NCBI GenBank assembly: GCA_050013055.1
Contig: JBEKGC010000002.1
Span: 3,257 to 67,256, forward strand
From: Palsa-504 sp050013055
GTDB lineage: Bacteria > Actinomycetota > Actinomycetes > Streptosporangiales > Streptosporangiaceae
Direction: 5' to 3'
Length of the DNA stretch: 64,000 nt
The notes under the pieces were generated by a model that saw nothing but the letters and a program-made list of their open reading frames with translations, ran no database searches and was not told where the DNA came from. The translations under genes and the position numbers were made by a program. How positions within the stretch are numbered: position 1 is the stretch's first letter; each line of letters opens with the position of its first letter. Positions 17,901 to 27,729 of the stretch are shown here, piece by piece.

Positions 17901-19259
17901 GTGGACCGGCGAATCTTCGGAGTCGAGAACGAGTACGGCGTTACGTGCACCTTCCGCGGGCAGCGGCGTCTCTCGCCCGACGAGGTCGCGCGCTATCTTT
18001 TCCGGCGCGTGGTGTCGTGGGGGCGGAGCAGCAACGTCTTCCTGCGGAACGGGGCGCGGCTGTATCTCGACGTGGGCAGCCATCCGGAGTACGCGACGCC
18101 GGAGTGCGATAACGTCCTGGATCTCGTGGCGCACGACAAGGCGGGCGAGCGGATCCTGGAGGGTCTGCTCGTGGACGCTGACCGGCGGCTGCGCGAGGAG
18201 GGCATCGCCGGTGATATCTACCTGTTCAAGAACAACACGGACTCGGCGGGCAACTCCTACGGCTGCCACGAGAACTATCTGGTCGGCCGCCACGGCGAGT
18301 TCGGCAGGCTGGCCGACATCCTCATCCCGTTCCTGGTCACCCGCCAGATCATCTGCGGCGCGGGCAAGGTGCTGCAGACGCCGCGCGGCGCGGTGTACTG
18401 CGTGAGCCAGCGGGCCGAGCACATCTGGGAGAGTGTGTCCTCGGCCACCACCAGGTCCCGCCCGATCATCAACACCAGGGACGAGCCGCACGCCGACGCC
18501 GAGCGGTTCCGGCGGCTGCACGTGATCGTGGGCGACTCCAACATGAGCGAGACCACCACGCTGCTCAAGGTCGGCTCCACCGACCTGGTGCTGCGGATGA
18601 TCGAGGCCGGCGCGATCATGCGCGACCTGACCCTGGATAACGCCATCCGGGCGATCCGTGAGGTCAGCCACGACATGACCGGCCGCAGCCGGGTCAGGCT
18701 GGCGAACGGACGCGAGCTCAGCGCCCTGGACATCCAGTACGAATACCTGAACCGGGCGAAAGACTTCACCGACAAGAACGGTGCCGACGCGGTCAGCAGG
18801 CGTGTCCTTGACATGTGGGAGCGGGCGCTGAGCGCGATCGAGACAGGCAACCTCGACCTGATCGCGCGTGAGATCGACTGGGTCACCAAGTACCAGCTGA
18901 TCGAGCGCTACCGGGCCAAGCATGACCTGCCGCTGTCCGCGCCCCGTGTCGCCCAGCTCGACCTGGCGTACCACGACGTGCACCGCGGCCGGGGGCTGTA
19001 CTACCTGCTGCAGCGCGCCGGGGCGGTGGAGCGGGCCGCTCGCGACATCGATATTTTCGAGGCGAAGTCCGTCCCGCCGCAGACCACCCGGGCGAAGCTG
19101 CGCGGTGAGTTCATCCGCCGGGCGCAGGAGAAACGGCGTGACTTCACCGTCGACTGGGTCCACCTGAAGCTGAACGACCAAGCCCAGCGGACCGTCCTGT
19201 GCAAGGACCCGTTCCGCTCGGTGGACGAGCGAGTCGAGAAGCTCATCGCCGGCATGTGA
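17901..19259 (+). CDS. pafA: Pup--protein ligase PafA
   Basis: A 452-residue protein, the usual length for PafA, with GTG as start. The N-terminal RRIFGVENEYGVTC contains the conserved ENEYG glutamate region of the glutamine-synthetase-like fold. VFLRNGARLYLDVGSHPEYATPEC, FKNNTDSAGNSYGCHENYL and VGDSNMSETTTLLKVG supply the ATP- and metal-binding elements. PafA ligates the C-terminal glutamate of Pup to lysines of target proteins and so marks them for the mycobacterial-type proteasome. The N-terminal sequence and length fit PafA rather than the deamidase Dop. The usual partners dop, pup, prcB and prcA are not in the window. Its normal downstream neighbours (FKBP, pafBC, tatAC) begin only at 33.6 kb. 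Confidence 0.97.
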   Translation: MDRRIFGVENEYGVTCTFRGQRRLSPDEVARYLFRRVVSWGRSSNVFLRNGARLYLDVGSHPEYATPECDNVLDLVAHDKAGERILEGLLVDADRRLREEGIAGDIYLFKNNTDSAGNSYGCHENYLVGRHGEFGRLADILIPFLVTRQIICGAGKVLQTPRGAVYCVSQRAEHIWESVSSATTRSRPIINTRDEPHADAERFRRLHVIVGDSNMSETTTLLKVGSTDLVLRMIEAGAIMRDLTLDNAIRAIREVSHDMTGRSRVRLANGRELSALDIQYEYLNRAKDFTDKNGADAVSRRVLDMWERALSAIETGNLDLIAREIDWVTKYQLIERYRAKHDLPLSAPRVAQLDLAYHDVHRGRGLYYLLQRAGAVERAARDIDIFEAKSVPPQTTRAKLRGEFIRRAQEKRRDFTVDWVHLKLNDQAQRTVLCKDPFRSVDERVEKLIAGM

Positions 19260-19433
19260 CCAGATGCACGCCGCGGATTCGGTAAACTCTGGGCTGGACT
19301 CGGCCTGGGAGTCCCCGGCGAACCTCGCTGAGCGGACGGTAAGGTTCCGGTAAGATTCCCGTTGCCCATCGTTCGATGAGCAATGACGCCCTTGTCGCTG
19401 GCGCTTCAGGCCGGCCTGAAGGAGAACGTGCGG

Positions 19434-20423
19434 ATGTCCAGGATTCAGGCGTGGCTCCAGCTCAGCCGGCGACCCGGGCCGCTGGTGATGGTGTCGCTGC
19501 TTTACCTGCTGCTGGTGTCCGGCGTGATGATCTGGCGCGGAATCTCGGTCTCGCCGGACTACTTGCTGCTGATCCTGGTCCCCGTGGCGCTGCTGAGCGG
19601 GCATTTCCTGAGGTTCCTGCGGGACTGGGTACCGTTCATCGCGCTGTTCCTCGGCTATGAGGCGGTGCGCGGCATCGCGCCCAAGAGCGGCATCCCCGTG
19701 CATTACGAGCTGGTTATCCGCGCCGACCGGGCCCTGTTCTTCGGCCACGACCCCAGCGAGTTCGTGCAGGCGCATCTGGGCTCGCTGCACTGGCTGGCGG
19801 TCGCGTGCACCGTGGTGTACTTCTGCCACTTCGTCGTCCCGATCGCCGTCGGCATGGTGCTGTGGCTGGTCGACCGGGTGCAGTTCCTGCGCTTCACCGT
19901 CTCGCTGCTCGCCATGTCCTTCGCGGGCTTCATTGTCTTCGTGCTCGTGCCGGTGGCGCCGCCGTGGCTGGCCAACAAGCACCACCTGCTGCCTGGCGTG
20001 CATTCGCTGATCGCCCTGCCCAGCGCGGTCAGCCCGTACTACCAGTGGCTGAACCCGGACGCGGCGGCGGCGTTCCCGTCGCTGCACGCGGCCTTCCCGA
20101 CGCTGTGTGTGCTGGTGCTGTGGTCGGTGAACCGCCGGGCCGCGGCGGTGGCCTCCGTCTGGACGTTGGCGGTGTGGTTCAGCGTCGTCTACCTCGGCCA
20201 GCACTACGTCACGGACATCATCGGCGGCGTCGTCTTCGCCGTGGTCGCCTGGCTGGTCATGACCCAGCTGCTTGTGCCCAGGATCCCGTCGCTGCAGCAC
20301 CGGCCCGCCGTGGCCGGTCCGAGCGAGCCCGGTCTCAGCGAGCGGAACTCCACTGACCAGGACACAGTGCAGCGGGGCGCGACGGAGGCCGTGGGGCCGG
20401 TATCACCACCGGGGGCCGGCTGA
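19434..20423 (+). CDS. PAP2 superfamily membrane protein (Aur1/Ipt1-like)
   Basis: The start is ATG 19434 with AAGGAG at 19419-19424; the product has 329 residues and about six membrane helices. The phosphatase/transferase motifs are visible near the C-terminus: FPSLHAAFPTL and VYLGQHYVTDIIGG, the SxHxxxP and HxxxD signatures of PAP2 enzymes. The architecture matches the inositolphosphotransferase (Aur1/Ipt1-type PAP2_3) branch rather than soluble phosphatases. Such proteins remove or transfer phosphate-linked head groups at the membrane, for example on polyprenyl or phosphatidyl substrates. Its 3' end overlaps the convergent GT39-like gene by 89 bases. The substrate is unknown. Confidence 0.85.
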   Translation: MSRIQAWLQLSRRPGPLVMVSLLYLLLVSGVMIWRGISVSPDYLLLILVPVALLSGHFLRFLRDWVPFIALFLGYEAVRGIAPKSGIPVHYELVIRADRALFFGHDPSEFVQAHLGSLHWLAVACTVVYFCHFVVPIAVGMVLWLVDRVQFLRFTVSLLAMSFAGFIVFVLVPVAPPWLANKHHLLPGVHSLIALPSAVSPYYQWLNPDAAAAFPSLHAAFPTLCVLVLWSVNRRAAAVASVWTLAVWFSVVYLGQHYVTDIIGGVVFAVVAWLVMTQLLVPRIPSLQHRPAVAGPSEPGLSERNSTDQDTVQRGATEAVGPVSPPGAG

Positions 20424-21972
20424 AGCGGTAAATGAGGATCGTCCCGTCCAGGATCCCGACCGGGCACCAGGCCCGGAGCCAGCTCAGTGAGGCGCGGTTC
20501 GCGCTGTTGAGCGCGGTCACCGACACGGCGACCCAGCCGTCGAGGTGGGCCGGCGTGGTCCCGAGCAGCGACCGGGCGCCCGGGATATCCGCCGTGGTGA
20601 TGCCGCGGGGACCGAAATAGGCCACCCACGGGTCCCTGCTCGCGCTCCACGTGCGCAGCACGTAAAGGCCCTGGCCCCAGTCCACGTTGGAATCGGTCGC
20701 CACCGCGTAGTTGGGCCGGAACGGCCAGGCGGTCCACGCGATGGAATCAGGGAACGACCCGGCGGTGACGAGCACGGCCGCGCCGAGCAGCACGGCCGCG
20801 ACCGCCCGGGCCAGCCGCTTGTCCCTCTCGCCCCGGGCCGCATTGACCGCCGCGACCAGCCCGCAGCCGGCCGCGGCCGCCCACAGCGCCAGCGCAGGCA
20901 GCAGGTAGCGCAGCCCGACGTCCTTCGGCGTGGCGAGCGTGAAGCCGGTCAGCATGGCCGCGGGCAGCCCCACCGCGAGCCCCGCCAGGCGCCGCGAATC
21001 CCGCGGCAGCCAAGCTCCCCCCGCAGCCCCGGCGATGAGCAGAAGCAGGCCCGCCCCCGGCCACTTGATCACCAGGCTGACCGGCCAGTACCACCAGCGG
21101 CCGCCGTTGTAGGCGATGCCCGCGACGTAGGCGGCCGAGCCGCTGTCATCATGGACGGACAGGTACCTGGCGCCGTCGAGATAAGGCCGGGGCACAAGCA
21201 GCGGCAGCTGCCGCACCAGGTCCGGATCGAGCACCAGGTAGACCGCCCAGACCGTGGCCCAGCCGATCAGGGCGGCCAGTGCGGCGCTGGCCACCGCATG
21301 TGCGACCCCGGAACGCCATTGCGCCGCCACCACTACGACCAGCGCCGCCGCGACCACGAGCAAGCCGGTGACCTGTGTCCCCGCGGCCGCCCCGAGGGCC
21401 AGCCCGAGCCAGGCCAGCCGCCTGGTGTCACGCCATCGCAGCCAGCGCAGCAGCGCCCACGAGCTCAGCGCCGCCGCCAGGGCGAACGGGATGTCAGCGC
21501 CGTCCAGGTGACCGATGCCGAGCACCAGCGGCGAGGCCAGCCACAGCATGCCGCCCAGCGCGCCCGCCACCGGGCCGGCCAGTTCCGCGCCCACCGCGTA
21601 CAGCACGAACGCCAGGCCGGCCGTCTCGGCCAGCGGGACAAGCCGCGAGGCGAACGTGACCCGGCGCAGCGTGCCCGCCGCCAGCTGCGCGGCGACGAAC
21701 CGCGCCCCGTAGGCGTACTCGTCGTTGCCCGACCATGTCCCGTTGGCAGGCACGACGGGGTGGGTAAGCAGCACCGGCAGCACGGCCAGCACCTTGGCCA
21801 GCGGCGGATGCTCCTCGTTGATGGTCACATCGTGGTGCAGCACGGCGGCCACCCCGGCCGACACGTACACCGGCTCATCGAATGTCGGGGAATCGGCCCA
21901 CGCCTCGGACACGCCGAGCGCTAGGAAACCCGCCGCCACGATCGCCAGCATGACCAGCGGAAGCCTGTTCAC
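20335..21972 (-). CDS. GT39-like (PMT-type) membrane glycosyltransferase
   Basis: A 545-residue polytopic protein. The first extracytoplasmic loop reads DSPTFDEPVYVSAG followed by NEEHPPLAK, the acidic loop plus HPPL motif of GT39/PMT-type GT-C enzymes. ATDSNVDWGQGLYVLR near the C-terminus is also characteristic of this family's soluble tail. About ten hydrophobic segments lie between. Such enzymes transfer a sugar from polyprenyl phosphate to protein or glycan outside the membrane. The gene points away from the MptB-like gene and runs into the end of the PAP2 gene, so antisense overlap of the two 3' ends is expected. Donor and acceptor are unknown. Confidence 0.85.
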   Translation of the reverse strand: MNRLPLVMLAIVAAGFLALGVSEAWADSPTFDEPVYVSAGVAAVLHHDVTINEEHPPLAKVLAVLPVLLTHPVVPANGTWSGNDEYAYGARFVAAQLAAGTLRRVTFASRLVPLAETAGLAFVLYAVGAELAGPVAGALGGMLWLASPLVLGIGHLDGADIPFALAAALSSWALLRWLRWRDTRRLAWLGLALGAAAGTQVTGLLVVAAALVVVVAAQWRSGVAHAVASAALAALIGWATVWAVYLVLDPDLVRQLPLLVPRPYLDGARYLSVHDDSGSAAYVAGIAYNGGRWWYWPVSLVIKWPGAGLLLLIAGAAGGAWLPRDSRRLAGLAVGLPAAMLTGFTLATPKDVGLRYLLPALALWAAAAGCGLVAAVNAARGERDKRLARAVAAVLLGAAVLVTAGSFPDSIAWTAWPFRPNYAVATDSNVDWGQGLYVLRTWSASRDPWVAYFGPRGITTADIPGARSLLGTTPAHLDGWVAVSVTALNSANRASLSWLRAWCPVGILDGTILIYRFSRPPVVIPAPRPPSRPAALCPGQWSSAR

Positions 21973-22097
21973 TCAGGTTCGCGACCCTTCGTTCATGGTG
22001 CCGTGCCCGGCGCAGACCGGCTGCTAATGTCAATAAATTCAATGGGAAACGGTACTTCAGTGGCGGCGCAGACCGCGCGTGATCTGGGAGAGGACTG

Positions 22098-23696
22098 ATG
22101 ACAGGACTGACCTCCTCGGAGGATTCGGCGCCGAGTTCGCGGGCCCGGATCGCACCGGGTGCCGCGGCGCGGGCCCGGACGCGAGACGGCCGGGTCTTTC
22201 CGGACCGTACCGCGCGTGTCCTGGCCTGGTCAGCCACGGCGGCCATCGCCGTGGCGATCCTGATCATGATCGGCGTGTCGGCGGCGGGCCCGAGTGCGGC
22301 GGTCGCCGCGATGCCGCACCCCGCGGCGGGACCGCCGTGGTGGTTCGCCTGGCGGCTGCGGCCCGGGCTAGCGACCGTCGCCCTGTGGGCGGCGGCGGTG
22401 ATCGGCTGCGGTGGCGTGGCGGCGGGGCTGGCCGCCGTGGCGCGCGGCGCGCTGCCGCCCCTGCGGCTGCTCCTGACGGGAGCCCTGGTGGCCGGGGCGG
22501 CGCTGACCGTGCTGCCGCCCGCGGGTTCCACGGACGTGATCAGCTACGCGATTGACGGCAGGATCGTCGTGACCGGCCATAATCCCTACGTGATGACGCC
22601 AGGTCAGCTGCGGCGCACCGGGGATCCGATCGCCAGGCTCGCGCCGCGCACGTGGGTGAATACCCCGTCGATTTACGGTCCGCTGGCCACGGCGGAGGAG
22701 TGGGCCGCCGCGGAACTTGGCGGGACGTCGGCGGCCCGGATCACCCTCTGGCTGAAGCTGTGGAACGCGCTCGCCTTCGGCGCGGTGGCGCTGGCCCTGG
22801 ACCGGCTGCTGCGGTCACAGCCCGCGAGGCGGATGCGCGCCCACCTGCTCTGGTCGGTGAACCCGCTGCTGCTGTGGACGATGATCGCTGGCGGCCATAT
22901 CGACGGGATGGCCACCGCGCTCGGCTTCTGCGGCCTGCTCGTGCTGCGGGTGCGCCGGCCGGACGAGGAGGTCAGCGGGGTCCGGGCCTTCGCGGCCGGG
23001 CTGCTCGTGGGGGCGGCGACGGCCTGCAAGGTCACGTTCGGCCTCTTCGGGGTCGGCGTCTTCTGGGCGTCCCGCAGATCGCCGCTTGCGCTGGCCGGAT
23101 CGCTGGCCGGGTTCCTTGTGGTCCTGGTGCCCGGGTACGCGATCGCAGGCTGGCCCGCGGTCAGGGCGCTCGCGGCCCGGACCCAGGGCGCCACCTCGGA
23201 TAACTTTTACCAGCTCATCTACCGCCCGTTCGGCTACGCGGCGTCCGCGACCTCGGCGCCAGCCGGCCTGACGGCGGCCGCTGCGCTCGTGGTCGCCGGC
23301 CTGGCGGTCCTGCTCCTGTGGCGGCTTCCCGCGCCGGAAAGCCTCGCTGCCCTGCCCGCCGTCCGTCCCGCGCTGGCGCTCAGCCTCGCCTGGCTCCTGG
23401 CCTGGCCGTTCCAGCGGCCCTGGTATGACGTCATGGTCATCTGCCTGCTCGCGCTGTATCCGGCGTCCAAGCTCGACGGGGTCATCCTGGCGCGGTTGCT
23501 CGCCGGAACGACCGTCTACATTCTCGCCGTGGACGACACGCTGACGCCGCACTGGCTGAACACCGTGTTCCAGGACAACGTGAATTACCTGGCGCCTGCC
23601 ATCCGCCTCGCCGCCGTCATCGTGCTCGCCTGGCTGTGCCTGTCCGGATCCTGGCGCTGGCGGTCAGGGCCTCGCGTGCCGCCCCCCGCGGGCTGA
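22098..23696 (+). CDS. MptB-like polyprenol-phosphomannose-dependent mannosyltransferase
   Basis: A 532-residue polytopic protein with GGGAGAGG seven to eight bases before ATG 22098. The loop PPAGSTDVISYAIDGRIVV followed by GHNPYVMTP, then WVNTPSIYGPL, is the signature of the actinobacterial MptA/MptB/DUF2029 group of GT-C enzymes, which use polyprenyl-phosphate mannose to extend alpha-1,6-mannan on the outer face of the membrane. WSVNPLLLWTMIAGGHIDG is also typical. The N-terminal 40 residues are cytoplasmic and Arg/Ala-rich. It is divergent from the GT39-like gene with 125 bases between. Mannose specificity is inferred from the family; another sugar is possible. Confidence 0.8.
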   Translation: MTGLTSSEDSAPSSRARIAPGAAARARTRDGRVFPDRTARVLAWSATAAIAVAILIMIGVSAAGPSAAVAAMPHPAAGPPWWFAWRLRPGLATVALWAAAVIGCGGVAAGLAAVARGALPPLRLLLTGALVAGAALTVLPPAGSTDVISYAIDGRIVVTGHNPYVMTPGQLRRTGDPIARLAPRTWVNTPSIYGPLATAEEWAAAELGGTSAARITLWLKLWNALAFGAVALALDRLLRSQPARRMRAHLLWSVNPLLLWTMIAGGHIDGMATALGFCGLLVLRVRRPDEEVSGVRAFAAGLLVGAATACKVTFGLFGVGVFWASRRSPLALAGSLAGFLVVLVPGYAIAGWPAVRALAARTQGATSDNFYQLIYRPFGYAASATSAPAGLTAAAALVVAGLAVLLLWRLPAPESLAALPAVRPALALSLAWLLAWPFQRPWYDVMVICLLALYPASKLDGVILARLLAGTTVYILAVDDTLTPHWLNTVFQDNVNYLAPAIRLAAVIVLAWLCLSGSWRWRSGPRVPPPAG

Positions 23697-23935
23697 ACGC
23701 GGTACGTTGGGGACGCCGAGGGCCTCCGGTGTCGGCGAGTCACGCCGGACGCGGAGTTCCGCTTCCGTGCAATTTAGCTTGGCTAAGACGATTAGAATCA
23801 CGGAACGCGGATCACGGCCGACCCGCCGCCCACGGCGTGCCGGTCTGCCGGGGCGCAGAGCGTGGCCTGGGCGGAGCAGCGCGAACCGCACGCCGAGGTG
23901 GGAAATGAGCAAACTCCGAGGTTAGGTCTCCCCGA
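23697..23935. other. Intergenic gap before the DUF2079 gene
   Basis: Here 239 bases without a gene. A small palindrome TTAGC-ttg-GCTAA lies at 23774-23786 in a locally A/T-richer patch, which is where a promoter for the 23936-28703 operon would be expected. No hexamer pair can be assigned with confidence. Confidence 0.4.
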
Positions 23936-25543
23936 GTGACTGTGGAAAGCGCATCACCCATGGCCCGGCAGCAGGCTGGCCGCCGGGTGAGCAGGAGGCC
24001 GTCCAGGCACGCCGTCGCGGTGGGGGTGCTGACCGCGCTGATGGCGGCCGGCTACTCCGGGTTCTCGCTCATCCTCAACTACACCTTCCAGACGTCGTCC
24101 TACGACCTTGTGATCTTTGACCAGGCCGTGCGCTCCTACGCGCACTTCCAGCCGGGAATCTCCGTCATCAAGGGCCTGCACAACAACTTCGGCCCGCACT
24201 TCTCCGTCCTCGGCGACCACTGGTCGCCGATCCTCGCGTCGCTGGCCCCGCTGTACTGGATCTTCAATAGCCCGGAGACGCTCCTGGTGGCCCAGGCGGT
24301 GCTCTTCGCGCTCGCGGTCCCGCCGCTGTGGCTGTTCACCCGCCGCGCGTTCGGCGGCGGCCGCAAGGCCACCATCGCGGCCTACCTGGTGGCGGTGGCG
24401 TACGGGCTGAGCTGGCCGATCGCCTCGGCGGCCGCCTTCGACTTCCATGAGGTCGCGTTCGCCCCCGTGCTGATGGCGGTGGCGCTTGAGCGCCTGCAGG
24501 CGGGCCGGCTGCGGACCGCGCTGATCGCGCTGGCGCTGCTGCTCCTGGTCAAGGAGGACATGGGCCTGGTCGTCGCCGGGATCGGGGTCTACCTGGCCGT
24601 GACGCGCCCGCAGGCGGTGAGCAGGCAGCGACTGGTGGGTCTCGCCCTCATCGTTCTCGGCGTGGCCGACACCTGGGTGGCGACCTACCTGCTGATCCCG
24701 GCCTTCGGCGGCCGCTCCGACTATTACTGGGCCTACGGCGCGCTCGGTCAGAACGTGCCGCAGGTCCTGGAGCACATCGTGGCTCATCCCCTCGGCGCGC
24801 TGCGGCTGATGACCACCCCGGGGGTCAAGCTCGACACCATGCTGTGGCTGCTGGCCCCGTTCTGCTTCCTCCCGCTGCTGTCGCCCATCACCGTCGCGGT
24901 CATCCCGCTCCTGGTGGAACGGATGATGCAGGACAAGTTCCCGAACTGGTGGATCACCGCCTACCACTACAACGCCTACCTGATCATCATCCTCGCGTGC
25001 GGCGCCGTCGACGGCGCCGCCCGGCTGGACCGGTGGGTGACGCGGGCCAGGCAGGACCGCGTCCTGGCGGGGACGCCGGCCCGGGCGCGGGCCGACCGGA
25101 GCGCGGGCACGGTGGCGCTCGTGGCCGCCGCCGTGTTCTGTGTGGTGGCGGTCTTCCTGGTGCCCAAATTCGCGCTCGGAGCGGCCCTGCACCGGTCGTT
25201 CTACCATCGGGACGCGGAGGAGAGGAACGCCGCCGCCGCCGTCGCCGCGGTCCCGGCCGGCGTCACCGTCGAGGCGGTGAACCGCCTCGGTCCCCACCTC
25301 TCCGGGCGAGATACCGTCCTGCTCTGGGACGGTGACGGCGGGTCGCCGCTTTACCCGCCGTGGGTGCTCGCCGCCACTGTGGGGCGGCAGTTCACGTTCC
25401 ACTCCGTGGAGCAGCAGGAGCAGCGTCTCGCGCTGCTCAAGAAGCACGGCTACGAGACCGTTTTCGATCACGGAGGCTTTATCGTGCTGCACAGTCCCGG
25501 CGTGAGTGCGCCCGTGGCGGGTTCCGCGGAGCGCGCGGGATGA
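23936..25543 (+). CDS. DUF2079 polytopic membrane protein
   Basis: A 535-residue membrane protein starting at GTG 23936. SYDLVIFDQAVRSYAHFQPG, then FGPHFSVLGDHWSPILASLAPLYW, are the conserved DUF2079 loops; the family is predicted to have a GT-C-like fold with an acidic residue in the first loop. AAAFDFHEVAFAPVLMA and LLLVKEDMGLVV, also conserved, follow between membrane helices. The C-terminal 110 residues form an extracytoplasmic domain. The biochemical role of DUF2079 is not established. It is first in a tightly coupled row: its stop overlaps the next start (ATGA at 25540-25543), and the following gene overlaps the GT2 the same way. Confidence 0.85.
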   Translation: MTVESASPMARQQAGRRVSRRPSRHAVAVGVLTALMAAGYSGFSLILNYTFQTSSYDLVIFDQAVRSYAHFQPGISVIKGLHNNFGPHFSVLGDHWSPILASLAPLYWIFNSPETLLVAQAVLFALAVPPLWLFTRRAFGGGRKATIAAYLVAVAYGLSWPIASAAAFDFHEVAFAPVLMAVALERLQAGRLRTALIALALLLLVKEDMGLVVAGIGVYLAVTRPQAVSRQRLVGLALIVLGVADTWVATYLLIPAFGGRSDYYWAYGALGQNVPQVLEHIVAHPLGALRLMTTPGVKLDTMLWLLAPFCFLPLLSPITVAVIPLLVERMMQDKFPNWWITAYHYNAYLIIILACGAVDGAARLDRWVTRARQDRVLAGTPARARADRSAGTVALVAAAVFCVVAVFLVPKFALGAALHRSFYHRDAEERNAAAAVAAVPAGVTVEAVNRLGPHLSGRDTVLLWDGDGGSPLYPPWVLAATVGRQFTFHSVEQQEQRLALLKKHGYETVFDHGGFIVLHSPGVSAPVAGSAERAG

Positions 25544-27729
25544 GCGTGGGCGCCCAGTCGGAGACCGCAGGCCCGTCCGCTGCCGACGCGCCGGACGGCC
25601 GTCCGGAGGCCGGCTCGCCTGACGTCGCCGGGCGGCTGCTCGGGCGGTTGTCTGTGCTGCCCGCGCTGCTCGCCATGTCCTGGCTGCTGGCCGGGTTCCC
25701 GCTGCTGCTCATCGGCCATTTCACGCCGGTCCTGGTGGTGCTGCTCTCGGTTCTCGTGGCGCTGGTGCTCGTGCCGCTCGGGCTGCGCTGGATCCCCGGT
25801 CCGTCGCCGCAGGCCTGGCCCTGGCGGCCCGCGCACCAGCCGGAAAACACGCGCGTGCCGGACAAGCCGCGGACGCCCTGGTGGGCAGTCGCCGCAGTGC
25901 TCGCGATCGCGATTGCGTTCGGCATCGACCAGGTGATCTATCACTCGCAGTTCATCATCGTGATGCGTGACCCGGCGTCCTACTTCCAGTTCGCGGAATG
26001 GATCTCCCGGCACGGCTCGCTGCCGATCCCGCAGGACCGCGCGGCCTTCGGCACCGCGCACACCAGCAGCTTCGACTTCAGCAGCTTCGCCTACTACCAG
26101 GTCGGCAATACCGTCGTGCCGCAGTTCATGGCCGGGCTGCCGATGGTGCTCGCGGGCACCATGTGGCTCGGCGGCGGGAACGCCGCGCTGCTGGCGGCGC
26201 CGGTGCTCGGGGCCGCCGCGCTGCTCACCTTTGGCGGCCTGGTCGCCCGGCTCGTCGGACCGCGATGGGCCCCGCTGGCGGTTCTCGCCCTTGCGCTATC
26301 CCTGCCCGAGCAGTTCACCAGCCGGTCGAACTACAGCGAGCCGCTGGCGCAGATCCTCTTCCTGGGCGGGCTCTGCCTGGTCATCGATTCCCTGAACCGG
26401 AACCGGGCCGGCGGGGACCGGATCATCGCGGCGATCGCGGGCCTCGCGCTCGGCCTGACCGTGCTGGTCCGCATCGACGGGGCCAGCGACATCCTGCCGG
26501 TGGCCCCGTACTGCGGCCTGCTGCTGCTCGGCCGGCGACGGCAGGCCCTGCCGCTGATCGGCGGCGTGGTGGTCGGCGGGCTTTACGGCATCGTCGACGG
26601 GCTGGTGTTTTCCCGGCCGTACCTGGAGACCAACAAGTCCTCGCTGGTGCTGCTGGCGCTGGCGAGCGCCCTTGTGCTTGTCGTGACGGTGCTGGCGCTG
26701 CCGCTGCTGTGGAACCGGGCGCTGCCTGAGGTGAAGGGGCGGTGGCTGCCGGACGCCGCGTCGGCACTGGCCGTGCTCATCATCGCCGCCTTCGCCATCC
26801 GCCCGTACGTGCACAAGGCACGTGCCGCGATGACCAAGGCCACCGAGCAGGCCATAGCCGGGTACCAGCGCGCCAATCACCAGCCGGTCGACCCGTCGCG
26901 GACCTACGCGGAGATAAGCCTGCACTGGGTGTTCTGGTACGTCGGCGTGCCCGTGGTCATTCTCGGCACGATCGGCGCCGCGCTGCTGGCCCGGCGGTGC
27001 CTGCGCGGCCAGGCCCCGGCCTGGACGCTGCCGCTGCTGACGTTCGCGTGGACCATTACCACGTTCTTGTACCGGCCGGCCATCACCCCCGATCAGCCGT
27101 GGGCGAGCCGCAGGCTGGTCCCCGCGGTGCTGCCCGGCTTCATCCTGCTCGCGGTGTGGGCGTCGGCCTGGCTGGTCGGCTGGCTCAGACAGCACGGCTA
27201 CGCCGGGGTACCCAGCATCGGCACCGGCATAGTCCTCGCGGTCGCCCTGGTGTTGCCGGCCTCGATGACCACGTTCGGTCTTGGCGTCAAGACCGGCGGC
27301 CCGCTCGGGGTCACGCTGACCGCTGACGGCATGGCGAACAAGACCACCTACGGCGGCGAACTCGGCGCGGTCGACAGCATGTGCGCGGCGATCCCCAAGG
27401 GCTCGTCGGTCGTCATCATCGACGGTTCGGTCGCCGACCGGCTGTCGGAGGCCATCCGCGGGATGTGCGGTGACCCGACGGTCCGCGTCCCGCCCTCGGG
27501 CTACTCTCTGCCCGTTTCGGCCGTCCGGTCGATTGTGCAGAGTATCCAGCAATCAGGGCGGCGGCCGGTGTTGCTCGCCGCCACGGCGTCGGAACTCGCG
27601 CCCTATCACGGGCTAGTGAAGAAGGTGATGGCACTGAGCACGACCATGGACAGCAGCATCCTGACGCAGCCGCCGCGGACCACCATGCCGCTCAAGCTGA
27701 GCGTCTGGATGCTGGAGCCGACGCCATGA
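25540..27729 (+). CDS. Large GT-C-like membrane protein (729 aa)
   Basis: Starting at ATG 25540 in the DUF2079 stop overlap, the product has 729 residues and at least ten hydrophobic segments. After two N-terminal helices and a Pro-rich loop comes VIYHSQFIIVMRDPASYFQF with AEWISRHGSLPIP, an acidic first loop followed by a sequence resembling the donor-site loop of GT-C enzymes. SLPEQFTSRSNYSEPLAQIL and VLVRIDGASDILPV are further conserved-looking loops. The last 130 residues form a soluble tail without motifs I recognise. Coupling to DUF2079 upstream and to a Dpm1/GtrB-like GT2 downstream points to lipid-linked sugar transfer. No family name can be assigned with certainty. Confidence 0.7.
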   Translation: MSVGAQSETAGPSAADAPDGRPEAGSPDVAGRLLGRLSVLPALLAMSWLLAGFPLLLIGHFTPVLVVLLSVLVALVLVPLGLRWIPGPSPQAWPWRPAHQPENTRVPDKPRTPWWAVAAVLAIAIAFGIDQVIYHSQFIIVMRDPASYFQFAEWISRHGSLPIPQDRAAFGTAHTSSFDFSSFAYYQVGNTVVPQFMAGLPMVLAGTMWLGGGNAALLAAPVLGAAALLTFGGLVARLVGPRWAPLAVLALALSLPEQFTSRSNYSEPLAQILFLGGLCLVIDSLNRNRAGGDRIIAAIAGLALGLTVLVRIDGASDILPVAPYCGLLLLGRRRQALPLIGGVVVGGLYGIVDGLVFSRPYLETNKSSLVLLALASALVLVVTVLALPLLWNRALPEVKGRWLPDAASALAVLIIAAFAIRPYVHKARAAMTKATEQAIAGYQRANHQPVDPSRTYAEISLHWVFWYVGVPVVILGTIGAALLARRCLRGQAPAWTLPLLTFAWTITTFLYRPAITPDQPWASRRLVPAVLPGFILLAVWASAWLVGWLRQHGYAGVPSIGTGIVLAVALVLPASMTTFGLGVKTGGPLGVTLTADGMANKTTYGGELGAVDSMCAAIPKGSSVVIIDGSVADRLSEAIRGMCGDPTVRVPPSGYSLPVSAVRSIVQSIQQSGRRPVLLAATASELAPYHGLVKKVMALSTTMDSSILTQPPRTTMPLKLSVWMLEPTP

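Noticed and set aside
17871..20300. An 809-codon open frame on the minus strand over pafA and the PAP2 gene
   Set aside because: It mirrors the third-position GC bias of the real genes, gives a His/Arg/Gln-rich product without any domain, and lies opposite the clearly identified pafA.
23774..23786. Possible iron box (IdeR/DmdR type) before the DUF2079 gene
   Set aside because: Only about half of the positions fit the consensus and no iron-related gene is adjacent.
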